IMG/VR virus record: IMGVR_UViG_3300022538_000775 | Location: 1-23,589 of that record | DNA length: 23,589 nt | Direction: 5' to 3' (one strand) | DNA from: a virus | Shown here: piece by piece, positions 1-6,224 of the stretch | Layout: every line of letters begins with the position of its first letter | Numbering within the stretch: the stretch's first letter is position 1 | Notes under the pieces: generated by a model | Told to the model about the DNA's origin: nothing | Database searches by the model: none | Seen by the model: only the letters and a program-made list of their open reading frames with translations | Program-made: the position numbers and the translations under genes

Positions 1-153
1 TACTGATCCATAATCCATCGGAAGTGTGTTCTCTTCGGGATGTACAAATCCATAGAGGCATTTGAAAACGAACCGAGTCTCGCATCGAGCGATTGTTGAT
101 AGTCTCGAGGAATCGATGAATTTAATATCGAATCTATCAGGAACTCTTATCAT
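1..153 (-). CDS. PD-(D/E)XK nuclease-like protein, N-terminal part only
   Basis: The first 51 codons of a leftward gene that runs off the window. The ATG overlaps the TGA of the gene before it (ATGA), and GAAGGAG lies 8 bases upstream. Visible blocks are IDSSRLSTIARCETRFVFK, then a hydrophobic/aromatic stretch, then MDYGSV. This resembles the start of phage RecB/Cas4-type PD-(D/E)XK exonucleases, in which an S-x-L-S-x-x-x-x-C-x-x-x-F/Y segment is followed by a 'ldfGs.xH..L' segment. In that family the catalytic D, E and K residues lie further downstream, outside this window, so activity cannot be judged. By analogy the role would be recombination or DNA processing. An unrelated hypothetical protein is still possible. 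Confidence 0.55.
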   Translation of the reverse strand, partial: MIRVPDRFDIKFIDSSRLSTIARCETRFVFKCLYGFVHPEENTLPMDYGSV

Positions 154-464
154 TTTGATATCTCCTTCGCAATCAGGGCAGCGATGATCCAGTGAATAGG
201 CTTGGCCAAATCATCAAACCATCTTTCATTTTTATGTAAATATTCACTTACTTTCTTTTTACCTTCTATCCAATAATGACCGTGAAATCCTTTTGGGTGT
301 TCATATACTTCATCCCTGAGCTTAAATGCAAGACGAGAAAAGCCTGGAGACATAACTCTGCTACCTCCTTTAGGATCAAACGGCTCTCCATTGACATTAG
401 CCTGTACCCATAAGGCCTGATCGTATTCTGGCAAATTCAGAACAGCTAAGAGTTCTGTAATCAT
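150..464 (-). CDS. Hypothetical phage protein with C-terminal PIHWIIAALIA segment
   Basis: A 104-residue protein I cannot assign to a function. The start has AAGGAG 8 bases upstream, inside the preceding gene, which it overlaps by 68 bases in another frame. The C-terminus is a tryptophan-rich helix (WFDDLAKPIHWIIAALIAKE) that is amphipathic rather than a clear membrane span. The middle holds GFHGHYWIEGKK. The style, with scattered W and a helical tail, recalls small phage alpha/beta sandwich proteins, but I could not confirm a family. It is coupled by ATGA to the nuclease-like gene downstream. Confidence 0.7.
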   Translation of the reverse strand: MITELLAVLNLPEYDQALWVQANVNGEPFDPKGGSRVMSPGFSRLAFKLRDEVYEHPKGFHGHYWIEGKKKVSEYLHKNERWFDDLAKPIHWIIAALIAKEISK

Positions 465-702
465 CTTCGTTCTCCTTCTTCATCATCCTTTCAAAAAGCT
501 CGTGATTATACCTATCATCTTCCGTAAATTCATCCAAGATCAATACCCCTGCTCTTCTTCCTACAAATCCGCGAGTAGGAGGAGGATAAAATCTCATAGA
601 AAACTTATCACAGGATAATAGAAACACTCGATGATCTCCAATCAAATCCTCTGGAGCTAAAACGGCCAATCCAACCAGCTTCAGAAAACTTCTTCGTTTC
701 AT
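397..702 (-). CDS. Small protein with Tat-type signal (RRSFLK)
   Basis: A 101-residue protein starting MKRRSFLKLVGLAVLAP. The twin-arginine motif RRSFLK, a short hydrophobic stretch and a proline/acidic boundary match bacterial Tat signal peptides (S/T-R-R-x-F-L-K), which direct folded proteins across the cytoplasmic membrane. I chose the ATG at 702 over an in-frame ATG 15 bases upstream because the signal then starts cleanly and the ATG overlaps the TGA of the 38-codon gene before it. The rest (RFYPPPTRG, RAGVLILDEFTEDDR) is not recognised. A second protein in the window (3647-3907) carries nearly the same N-terminus with an unrelated body. The hydrophobic stretch is short, so a cytoplasmic basic N-terminus remains possible. 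Confidence 0.7.
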   Translation of the reverse strand: MKRRSFLKLVGLAVLAPEDLIGDHRVFLLSCDKFSMRFYPPPTRGFVGRRAGVLILDEFTEDDRYNHELFERMMKKENEDDYRTLSCSEFARIRSGLMGTG

Positions 703-815
703 CGATAATCCGCCCATCCCATCCTCTGATCCTCCTTCATCCTCAGATAAGGATCAGGATCATCACTAAACACGCTTTCCTCCTTGGCATCATCTTCTTC
801 TATTTCACGCATCAT
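699..815 (-). CDS. Acidic 38-residue hypothetical protein
   Basis: A short gene between two overlapping neighbours, beginning MMREIEEDDAKEES and ending GWADYR. Its tandem ATG codons overlap the TGA of the upstream gene, and its own TGA overlaps the ATG of the Tat-signal gene. This makes a fully coupled chain. Composition is strongly acidic in the first 20 residues. It has no strong ribosome site of its own (GGAGG lies more than 15 bases upstream), which suggests translation by coupling. No family recognised. Confidence 0.55.
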   Translation of the reverse strand: MMREIEEDDAKEESVFSDDPDPYLRMKEDQRMGWADYR

Positions 816-1069
816 GAGTTATATGACATCTTTCCTCCAAATCTCTCTGATAGCTTATCAGCAAACTCTTGGCCTGATTCAGCAACAATGCATGGACTCG
901 TTGATGCCCAAACGCCCTTGCCATCAAGTCCCAATCCTTTCCAGCATTCTATTAGCTCATCGTTTACTACGGATTTGAACGACCCTTTACCTGTTACAAT
1001 ACCTACTCGACCAACCGAGCATACACATACCTTACCTATCAAGTTCTCATTTTCTTTTGGCATTCTCAT
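812..1069 (-). CDS. Hypothetical phage protein, beta-rich
   Basis: An 85-residue protein starting MRMPKENEN. The frame is open further upstream, but this ATG has AAAGGAA about 9 bases before it and sits just after the end of the phosphoesterase gene. Visible blocks are GKVCVCSVGRVGIVTGKG and GKGVWASTSPCIVAES. The pattern of alternating hydrophobics with a GxVGxVTG turn suggests a small beta-barrel such as an SH3-like fold. That is a guess from pattern, not a recognised family. It is followed by a coupled 38-codon gene. Confidence 0.65.
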   Translation of the reverse strand: MRMPKENENLIGKVCVCSVGRVGIVTGKGSFKSVVNDELIECWKGLGLDGKGVWASTSPCIVAESGQEFADKLSERFGGKMSYNS

Positions 1070-1085
1070 CTTAACTTTCCTTTCA

Positions 1086-2003
1086 TCATAAAATTGGATA
1101 TGTCCTAAGCTCAATCTTTGGTCTCTCATGCCTAATCCCATCCTCTCCTCGTGATCCTGACCAAAACGGCCAGATGACAATCTTAACCGTCATCATTGGC
1201 CTCGCTGGATACGCAGCAGCTGACTCATAAGACCCCGGTCCTGGATGATGGCTCAAGAGCCAAGTCCCTGGATTCGCTCCGAATCGATATCTCTGGAACA
1301 TCCTTTCCATCCCCATCTTCCCACTCACTGGAACATAAAGAACCGGCTTCGGAGGAAGAATACAATAAGTATGCGAATGCCCTGTAAGACAAACGTCAGC
1401 ATCTTCCCACTCATCAACAAGCCTCTGGAGCTTATTTGGTTCAGCTCCCGGAGTTCTTCCTCCTCCATATCCATGGCGCATATAAATCTTCACCGTTGCT
1501 GCCGCTCTATTCTTCCTCTTAAACGTCAATCTAATAAACGCTTCATCCGTAAGATTAACTATCCCCATTCGATCACAAATTGCCTGATGCACATTCACGT
1601 TCTGCCGCGTTCTCATAGCTTTCTCATGATTCCCATAGATCGCTCCAAGAACATAAGGCTGAAGAGGCTTAAAAATCTCGACCGCTCGTTTAATCTCCTG
1701 ATTGCAAATATCACTAAGCCTCTCCCTCGTTGTCTCAGCATTCGATTTCAAGAACCAATCGGCGAGTTCATCAAAATCAAACCTCCTTAGATCCGCCGGA
1801 TTAATCGCATTCACCATGTCTCCTCCGAAGAGCACAAGAACCTGTCGATTAGGAATCTCTGCGCGCTTGAGAACCTCCTTCACTTGCTTTCTAATGGCCT
1901 TCTCATCACAATTTCTCTTCCCAATGTGACAATCATAGAAAGGAAATATCTCAACTCGATCTGATCGAGAATTGCATTCAATTATTCTATCCAGTAGATA
2001 CAT
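1086..2003 (-). CDS. Calcineurin-like metallophosphoesterase
   Basis: A 305-residue protein with the full set of metallophosphoesterase motifs in order: D24-x-H26 (YDCHIG), G61-D62 (FGGDMV), GNHE at 124-127, H177 (MRHGYGGG) and GHSH at 208-211. In this superfamily these residues bind two metal ions and hydrolyse phosphomonoesters or phosphodiesters, including nucleic acid or cyclic nucleotide substrates. Phage members are often near recombination nucleases of SbcD type, but the SbcD cap domain is not evident here. It starts 2 bases after the preceding HExxH gene, with only a weak ribosome site (AGGA and GAG upstream). The substrate cannot be told from sequence. Confidence 0.9.
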   Translation of the reverse strand: MYLLDRIIECNSRSDRVEIFPFYDCHIGKRNCDEKAIRKQVKEVLKRAEIPNRQVLVLFGGDMVNAINPADLRRFDFDELADWFLKSNAETTRERLSDICNQEIKRAVEIFKPLQPYVLGAIYGNHEKAMRTRQNVNVHQAICDRMGIVNLTDEAFIRLTFKRKNRAAATVKIYMRHGYGGGRTPGAEPNKLQRLVDEWEDADVCLTGHSHTYCILPPKPVLYVPVSGKMGMERMFQRYRFGANPGTWLLSHHPGPGSYESAAAYPARPMMTVKIVIWPFWSGSRGEDGIRHERPKIELRTYPIL

Positions 2004-2004
2004 T

Positions 2005-2355
2005 TTATATCACTTTCTCAAGAATCCTAACAATCTTCTCCCACTCCTGATCCATCTCTCCAGCATTAGTATATCTTTGCTCTCCAAGCCAATAAAGCCG
2101 ATGGAGAAAAAGATGGAGTGCTTCATGCTTAGCGTGAGCTTTGGGATTAAACTCAAGCTCATTTTCCTCCCTCGTTATGAATTTAGTAAAATCAACCGTT
2201 GCCTTTTTTGATTTCTCACTTGTAGTAATACGGGCAAAGCTCTCATCATCCTTCACGTGGCGAAAGCATACAGCATACCCTTGGAGCCCGAGCTTCCTCT
2301 GCCATTTAACGAACTCATCCTTGAATGCTCTGAAATCCTCTTCTGTTGTTCTCAT
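2005..2355 (-). CDS. HEALH zinc-metallopeptidase-like protein
   Basis: A 116-residue protein with HAKHEALHLFLHRL. H77-E78-x-x-H81 is the zinc-binding HExxH signature. It lies in a hydrophobic helix after a beta-rich N-terminal half (QGYAVCFRHV, KATVDF). A third ligand could be the E-rich helix near residues 99-106. The size and layout fit the small SprT- or minigluzincin-like proteins common in phages, whose substrates are mostly unknown. It is coupled by ATGA to the sigma-like gene and followed by the metallophosphoesterase. Confidence 0.75.
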   Translation of the reverse strand: MRTTEEDFRAFKDEFVKWQRKLGLQGYAVCFRHVKDDESFARITTSEKSKKATVDFTKFITREENELEFNPKAHAKHEALHLFLHRLYWLGEQRYTNAGEMDQEWEKIVRILEKVI

Positions 2356-2816
2356 CCTCCCATCTCCTTCCTCAATCCGCTTAGGATCGATTTAATCCTC
2401 AACGATACCCACCATCCACTTCGATCAAAGATCCCCCCAATATCCTTATAACTCTTTTCTCTCCCAAAATAAAGACAAATAAGCACGAGGTCATCCGGAG
2501 AAAGCATCGTTATGAGCTCAAACGCTCTCTCTTTATCATCCTCCATCTCCAGGATCTCACTTGGCGCTCTCTCTCCAACATCTCGAAGAATTGCTCTCCC
2601 ATCCCCCGTCCGAAATGCTCTTCGTTTTACTTCATTCGATGGTAATGTCACGTACGCAACAAGAGTCCATAGGATATATTTCCCTTCCCTCCCCGCTACA
2701 TACGCTACATTCACGAGCTCATCAAATACATCCTCCGGAGCTCCAAGATGGCTCGCTTGGCGAACAAATCTCCGAGCAAGCCGTTTGCATAGAGGGATTA
2801 GTTCCTTATCGTCCAT
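2352..2816 (-). CDS. RNA polymerase sigma-factor-like protein
   Basis: A 154-residue protein. The chosen ATG at 2816 has GGAG 7 bases upstream and overlaps the YopX gene end by 11 bases. The N-terminal helix (ELIPLCKRLARRFVRQ, then GAPEDVFDELVNVAYV) resembles sigma-70 region 2. The C-terminus, LSPDDLVLICLYFGREKSYKDI and then a second helix at 131-149, matches the region-4 helix-turn-helix (LxxxxRxVLxLxYxxxxSYxEIA). Sigma factors direct polymerase to promoters, and a phage-coded one would suit a switch between the leftward and rightward gene blocks. The region-2 core motif is weak, so a sigma-like anti-activator or a DNA-binding protein of another type is possible. Confidence 0.65.
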   Translation of the reverse strand: MDDKELIPLCKRLARRFVRQASHLGAPEDVFDELVNVAYVAGREGKYILWTLVAYVTLPSNEVKRRAFRTGDGRAILRDVGERAPSEILEMEDDKERAFELITMLSPDDLVLICLYFGREKSYKDIGGIFDRSGWWVSLRIKSILSGLRKEMGG

Positions 2817-3339
2817 TGCCCTGCTCCAATAGATTTGGGTTCTGGTGATAATTTCCGACGACTTCAATCTTTCTGCAGAATGACAGTGGGCAATCCCACG
2901 CCTTACTCTTTACACAAAAGGCTGTACGTCTCTCATCATAACATACCCTTGCTGTTTGCAGGACGCCGGTACTTCTATCTATGGGATAAAATGTTATTAT
3001 GTCATCAGCATATACATTCTTGTCCTTGAGGCCGACTTGCTGCCCTACTGTTTCGGGGATGACTTCGCATGGCCAACAATAATTGCCCGTTTGCTCTATA
3101 GTACCAAAATGTCCCTTGCCGTGCTTGGCACAAATACTGATAGTTGAATCTGATGGAACTATAAAATGCTTTTCAATAACGCTAAGGTGAACATACCACC
3201 CATACACAAATTCTTTGCCACCTATGGGTATTCCTCTGTATGGTCTCATCTCATTCTCCTCTGGCTCAGAGATATTTCTTGGCTGTGGTAATTTTGGCTT
3301 TGGATGACCAAAATAATTTCTCCAGTCATCATTCTTCAT
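2806..3339 (-). CDS. YopX-family protein
   Basis: A 177-residue protein with the YopX signature: an N-terminal 'YRGIPIGGKEFVYGWYV' segment (34-50) followed by 'VIPETVGQQVGLKDKN' (93-108) and 'YADDIITF' (110-117). YopX proteins are common accessory proteins of phages; their biochemical role is unknown. The start used (ATG 3339, GAGG 6 bases upstream) overlaps the 42-codon gene before it. An internal ATG at 3249 also has a strong AGGAG site and would begin exactly at the family domain, so the first 30 residues may be absent from the mature form. The C-terminus, with several cysteines, is unusual for the family. Confidence 0.85.
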   Translation of the reverse strand: MKNDDWRNYFGHPKPKLPQPRNISEPEENEMRPYRGIPIGGKEFVYGWYVHLSVIEKHFIVPSDSTISICAKHGKGHFGTIEQTGNYCWPCEVIPETVGQQVGLKDKNVYADDIITFYPIDRSTGVLQTARVCYDERRTAFCVKSKAWDCPLSFCRKIEVVGNYHQNPNLLEQGNGR

Positions 3340-3457
3340 CAGAATCCTCAAAATTCAAGGATTTACCATAACATCCCTTTATCCACTTTACAGGATTTCT
3401 CTTACGCCTTTTTTCATATTCCAACATCCTTTTTAGGACTTTTAACCATTCTTTCAT
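3329..3457 (-). CDS. Basic 42-residue hypothetical protein
   Basis: A small gene with a textbook ribosome site (GGAGG, 6 bases before ATG). The ATG overlaps the TGA of the gene upstream, and the end overlaps the start of the YopX gene by 11 bases. The protein begins MKEWLKVLKRMLEYEKRRKR, a basic amphipathic helix, and ends in an acidic tail (NFEDSDEE). Charge segregation suggests nucleic-acid or protein binding, but no family is recognised. Confidence 0.65.
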   Translation of the reverse strand: MKEWLKVLKRMLEYEKRRKRNPVKWIKGCYGKSLNFEDSDEE

Positions 3458-3657
3458 ACTTTCCTCCTCAGCATCTCCTGCATATCCTTCGGCATCTCAT
3501 TGAATATCTTCTCCAGCATTGGACTCTCGAACTCAATCTTCCTCATCACCCTCTTCCTCGGAGTTCCCTTCTTCCTCCTCTTTTTCTTACTTTCCTCAAG
3601 AAGCTTTTCTCGCTTCTCTCGAAGATCATCAATGATGGAGGAGAATCTATTTAACAT
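3454..3657 (-). CDS. Lys/Arg-rich coiled-coil hypothetical protein
   Basis: A 67-residue, highly basic protein with heptad-like helices: DDLREKREKLLEESKKKRRKK, then MLEKIFNEMPKDMQEMLRR. It overlaps the preceding Tat-signal gene by 11 bases and lacks a clear ribosome site, so it is probably expressed by coupling. Its own end overlaps the ATG of the 42-codon gene. It could bind DNA or RNA or be a small structural helper; the sequence does not decide. Confidence 0.6.
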   Translation of the reverse strand: MLNRFSSIIDDLREKREKLLEESKKKRRKKGTPRKRVMRKIEFESPMLEKIFNEMPKDMQEMLRRKV

Positions 3658-3907
3658 GGCTATGATAGCTATTTCCCAGTATTACCCATCCCCAGCTTTC
3701 TTTTGATATATCTTCCATTGCAACGCCGATTGGAGAGTTACGGTATTGCCATTCGTAATCATCAATCAATGCTTGCATGGCCGTATCTCTCCTTCGCCTG
3801 ATGAGCCGTAGTAAGGCGTTGAATGAAAGATGCTTGGGCTTTGGTATCAGCGTCGATGGCGCTACTACAGCTAAGCAAGCTAATTTTAGGAAACTCCTGC
3901 GCTTCAT
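3647..3907 (-). CDS. Second small protein with Tat-type signal (RRSFLK)
   Basis: An 86-residue protein starting MKRRSFLKLACLAVVAP. The twin-arginine motif and hydrophobic run match the protein at 397-702 almost residue for residue over 17 positions, while the DNA differs by many synonymous changes. The mature part is unrelated: a basic helix (ALLRLIRRRRDTAMQALIDD) and an aromatic C-terminus. The ATG overlaps the TGA of the HEKSH gene. Conservation limited to the signal argues that export, or at least this N-terminus, is under selection. Function unknown. Confidence 0.7.
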   Translation of the reverse strand: MKRRSFLKLACLAVVAPSTLIPKPKHLSFNALLRLIRRRRDTAMQALIDDYEWQYRNSPIGVAMEDISKESWGWVILGNSYHSHVK

Positions 3908-4323
3908 TCCTCATCCTCCTTCACAAAATCTCTAAACGCCTTCGTCCTCATCAGCTTCCTCAACGCTGCAAGGTGTGCTCCATAAACCTCCGGCTGAGCA
4001 TTATACTTAACAAGCGCATCCTTCGCGTGCTTCAAATAAGCTCGCTTCAGCCTGACGCATCCAATAGCCCGAACCTTCTGAAGCTCTCCTCTCATCGCGT
4101 GATACTCACACCAGTAATCAGTCCCCTTGCTCCAGCATTTGCATCCTCCATCAAAGCACTCTTTATGACTTTTCTCATGTAAATAAACGCACTCCCTTGC
4201 TAGTAATCCAAGCCTCGAGCTAACGTAAATTTTACCATCATCCTCATCAAAGAACCCGAAAACCTTAGATGGATTTGGATTATAAACAAACAGAATACAG
4301 TTATCTCGATGCTCAAGTTTCAT
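3904..4323 (-). CDS. HEKSH zincin-like protein (gluzincin type)
   Basis: A 139-residue protein with H49-E50-x-x-H53 (CVYLHEKSHKEC), followed about 20 residues later by E73-Y-H-A-M-R-G-E. That order (HExxH, then E-x-x-A) is the gluzincin layout seen in ImmA/IrrE-type and related peptidases. A cysteine cluster between them (CFDGGCKCW) could bind a second metal or form disulfides. The C-terminal third is helical and basic. It is coupled by ATGA on both sides. The target is unknown. A non-catalytic member is possible because the loop between the zinc ligands is unusually Cys-rich. Confidence 0.7.
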   Translation of the reverse strand: MKLEHRDNCILFVYNPNPSKVFGFFDEDDGKIYVSSRLGLLARECVYLHEKSHKECFDGGCKCWSKGTDYWCEYHAMRGELQKVRAIGCVRLKRAYLKHAKDALVKYNAQPEVYGAHLAALRKLMRTKAFRDFVKEDEE

Positions 4324-4631
4324 TCCTCTACCTTCTCTACCTCCACAACATTTCCTTCCGGAAGCTGCTTAAGCTGCCTATTACACTCCCTCACAAGAAT
4401 AACCTCCAGCTGCCTCGATATCTCCACAATAGGTTCTATCATATCAGGCGGTAGCTCGAACTTTACTCCGCTACTCTGCCATGCATGGGTATGGAGGCTA
4501 AAAGAAGCAACTTCCTTGTCTCCTGACATCAGCTCAATACTGGCTGATACATCTGGCGGAGCATCATCCTTCAAACTTACAGCATACGATGTTATCTTCG
4601 CTTGATTGATTTGAATGTCAATAGCTTTCAT
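4320..4631 (-). CDS. Hypothetical phage protein, first gene of a leftward unit
   Basis: A 103-residue acidic protein (starts MKAIDIQINQAK, ends in an E/V-rich tail) of unknown family. It has a strong AAGGAG site 8 bases before ATG and is the first gene after a 154-base gap holding the 19-bp dyad and a tRNA-like element, so a transcript may begin or be controlled here. The N-terminal half alternates hydrophobic residues as in a beta sheet; the C-terminal half is helical. Confidence 0.75.
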   Translation of the reverse strand: MKAIDIQINQAKITSYAVSLKDDAPPDVSASIELMSGDKEVASFSLHTHAWQSSGVKFELPPDMIEPIVEISRQLEVILVRECNRQLKQLPEGNVVEVEKVEE

Positions 4632-4652
4632 AATCGTTCTCCTTTTTCCATC

Positions 4653-4671
4653 TATTTCACATTTTGAAATA
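4653..4671 (-). promoter_or_regulatory. 19-bp dyad element, copy 1
   Basis: TATTTCA-CATTT-TGAAATA on the + strand; read leftward it is followed by GATGG and then the AAGGAG of the gene at 4320-4631, 21 bases before its ATG. Perfect 7-bp arms with a 5-base spacer, the same geometry as the copies at 7458, 9325, 12591 and 19390. It could be an operator for a dimeric protein or an RNA hairpin in the leader. Confidence 0.7.
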
Positions 4672-4681
4672 CCTAATTAAA

Positions 4682-4765
4682 AAGGCATCCAAGGATTTGA
4701 ACCTTAAATCAATAGTCCGTGTAATTGACTGAGCCTACCGCTCGTAGACGGAATTCTCAATGCCT
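4682..4765 (-). tRNA. tRNA-like element, aberrant
   Basis: Read leftward, AGGCATT and GATGCCT form a 7-bp acceptor-like stem (one G-U), and TAAGG-TTCAAAT-CCTTG is a proper T arm with a TTC loop. Between them are 28 bases before the expected anticodon arm, containing GTCTAC/GTAGGC with a 5-base loop, then AGTCAAT/ATTGATT with a 10-base loop. Spacing does not fit a normal D arm and anticodon arm, and no anticodon can be assigned. It may be a decayed tRNA, an unusual tRNA, or a tRNA mimic in the leader of the next gene. Confidence 0.4.
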
Positions 4766-4785
4766 CCCTGAGAGGGGGAGAAAAT

Positions 4786-4917
4786 TCAATAGCTGCTGGC
4801 GGGCAGGATACGTTTTTCCATACCATCCAAACCCTCTGGGAATGACTTGGTAGTATCAGGTATAGATAGCCCTGCTTTTTGCAAGCCGCCGCCAGCATCT
4901 ATTAAGAAATCCCTCAT
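4786..4917 (-). CDS. 43-residue hypothetical protein
   Basis: A small gene starting MRDFLIDAGGGLQKAG. The AAGGAG that overlaps the stop codon of the upstream gene sits a few bases before the ATG, the same arrangement as its neighbours. The body is Gly/Ser/Pro-containing and neutral, with no membrane segment or known motif. It is the last gene before the tRNA-like element. Confidence 0.55.
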   Translation of the reverse strand: MRDFLIDAGGGLQKAGLSIPDTTKSFPEGLDGMEKRILPASSY

Positions 4918-4925
4918 CCTTCTCC

Positions 4926-5327
4926 TTAAGCCGCGCCCGCTGCTGCCAGCTTCTCATCAACCGCCTTCTGAACCTCTGGAGTCTGAAAGAGCTTATCCAT
5001 CTCAGCCTTCCTGCTGTCCTCATCCGGCAAACTACAAATCGCTGTGAGCTTCTGCAGGCCAGTTTCACCATCCTCGAAGAGAACCGTCGGAAGAACATTA
5101 AACGCCGTATTCCATCGCTTTCCCTTCCCTGGCTTGCTCTCTCGATGCTCGGATCGACATGCATTACAGAGGTTCGTTGAGACCTGAGCGTTGATAACCG
5201 CGAGAACCTTGGCAATTCCTTCCTTATCCAAGTACGCCTGCAGATCCTCTTCCGTCTCAAGGACAGGAACATCAATTGGCCCGACTTCTTCCTTCGCCAA
5301 CTTCACACTTTTTTGAATAGTTTTCAT
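4926..5327 (-). CDS. Hypothetical phage protein with NACRSEHRE segment
   Basis: A 133-residue protein, AAGGAG 9 bases before ATG. The N-terminus is helical and acidic (ETEEDLQAYLDKEG). The centre holds NLCNACRSEHRESKPGKGKR, with a CxxC plus His that might bind metal. The C-terminus is an Ala/Glu/Lys helix ending AAAGAA. I do not recognise the family. A 10-bp palindrome CTTACGTAAG lies just upstream of its start (5343-5352), around the end of the preceding gene. Confidence 0.75.
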   Translation of the reverse strand: MKTIQKSVKLAKEEVGPIDVPVLETEEDLQAYLDKEGIAKVLAVINAQVSTNLCNACRSEHRESKPGKGKRWNTAFNVLPTVLFEDGETGLQKLTAICSLPDEDSRKAEMDKLFQTPEVQKAVDEKLAAAGAA

Positions 5328-5341
5328 TCTTTTTTTACTCC

Positions 5342-5686
5342 TTACGTAAGAGTTAACTTTTCCACTGTAGCTAAAAGCTTCGGATCCTGCTCAACGAGCT
5401 CTCTTCCGAACTTCGTGAGCTCCAGTGGGATTAAAAACTCAGGCGAGACAAGATCCTCTCGATTAGAATGCTCAAATTTTACTCTAACGATATGATTAAG
5501 ATGAGCAAGCACGACGCATCTCGCGCCTTGATGTATCTCTTCTCTCTCAAACAGCTTTTCCTGAGGAACAAACTCATTCTGCGTAAGCTGCAGAGCGCAA
5601 GAGAACATATGCTTTTCTCCAATCAAAGGTGCGTTTACACCTGAGCAACGATCAACATTTTTATATATCTGAGGAATATTCTTCAT
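5342..5686 (-). CDS. Hypothetical phage protein
   Basis: A 114-residue protein with GGAG 8 bases before ATG and ATGA coupling to the gene before it. Segments GARCVVLAHLNHIVRVKF and LIPLELTKFGRELVEQ suggest an alpha/beta fold. Three cysteines lie in the first 80 residues. No recognised motif or family. Confidence 0.7.
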   Translation of the reverse strand: MKNIPQIYKNVDRCSGVNAPLIGEKHMFSCALQLTQNEFVPQEKLFEREEIHQGARCVVLAHLNHIVRVKFEHSNREDLVSPEFLIPLELTKFGRELVEQDPKLLATVEKLTLT

Positions 5687-5895
5687 CTTTTTAGCTCCGC
5701 CTTGATTTCATCCTCTACATTAAAGGCAGGCATTCGATTGTCGACATTTGTGTCAAACATGCTCTGCACCCACTCTAAAGCTTCTCGGTACGCACATCTT
5801 GCCACAGCTTTCCTTATCTTCTTTTCATCTCCACCATACGTATCTGGATCAATCTGTCGCTCAAATGACGCCCACCATCTTTCAAATATCAACAT
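5683..5895 (-). CDS. Hypothetical helical protein
   Basis: A 70-residue protein with a GGAGG site 8 bases before ATG. It starts MLIFERWWASFERQIDP and is helical and aromatic at the N-terminus, with KIRKAVARCAYREALEWVQ as a second helix. The compact helical layout (WW...R...AYREALEW) is common among small phage proteins of unknown role. Coupled by ATGA to the next gene. Confidence 0.7.
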   Translation of the reverse strand: MLIFERWWASFERQIDPDTYGGDEKKIRKAVARCAYREALEWVQSMFDTNVDNRMPAFNVEDEIKAELKR

Positions 5896-5952
5896 TTTTA
5901 TTTCCTCCCTAATCGAATGGCGTTCAGCTCAAGGAGCTTTTGATAGAACTCC

Positions 5953-6210
5953 TTAGGCTCTCTCAGTAAGAACAACCACAATCTCATCAATCTTCCCAAG
6001 GATCTTCGTTGCAGGCTCTCCACGAAAGTTACCCTTGCCGCTTGAGGCCACTTCAAGCCAATCTTGGCCATTTGAGTAATTCAATACAACTGCCTCATTG
6101 CCTGCCAATTTCAGAAGAGTCACGCCGCATCGAATTTCGTAAACCATACCCGGCTTGATGTTATTAAACGTGATGACATCACTGCTTTTTTCCTTGATTG
6201 TAATCTTCAT
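5953..6210 (-). CDS. Small phage protein, beta-rich (FNNIKPGMVYEI type)
   Basis: An 85-residue protein with AAAGGAG 8 bases upstream. The text FNNIKPGMVYEIRCGVTLLKL followed by NEAVVLNYSNGQDW resembles a widespread small phage family with 'F.dlkpGdvF....g..ylKi....naV.l..g....f' order, thought to form a small beta barrel. No function is known. About 57 bases separate it from the next gene; that gap includes a 6-bp hairpin (AAGGAG/CTCCTT). Confidence 0.7.
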   Translation of the reverse strand: MKITIKEKSSDVITFNNIKPGMVYEIRCGVTLLKLAGNEAVVLNYSNGQDWLEVASSGKGNFRGEPATKILGKIDEIVVVLTERA

Positions 6211-6224
6211 TGTAATGCTCCTTT

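Noticed and set aside
801-821. Further copy of the 19-bp dyad (TATTTCA followed by CATGAGT)
   Set aside because: Only the left arm matches and it lies in the coding start of a small gene; probably chance.
1245-1790. A 181-codon rightward frame opposite the metallophosphoesterase gene
   Set aside because: Antisense shadow; the leftward protein carries all five phosphoesterase motifs.
4856-5275. A 139-codon leftward frame inside the gene at 4926-5327
   Set aside because: Arg/Ser-rich shadow of the other frame; no ribosome site, and its end runs over the 43-codon gene that has one.
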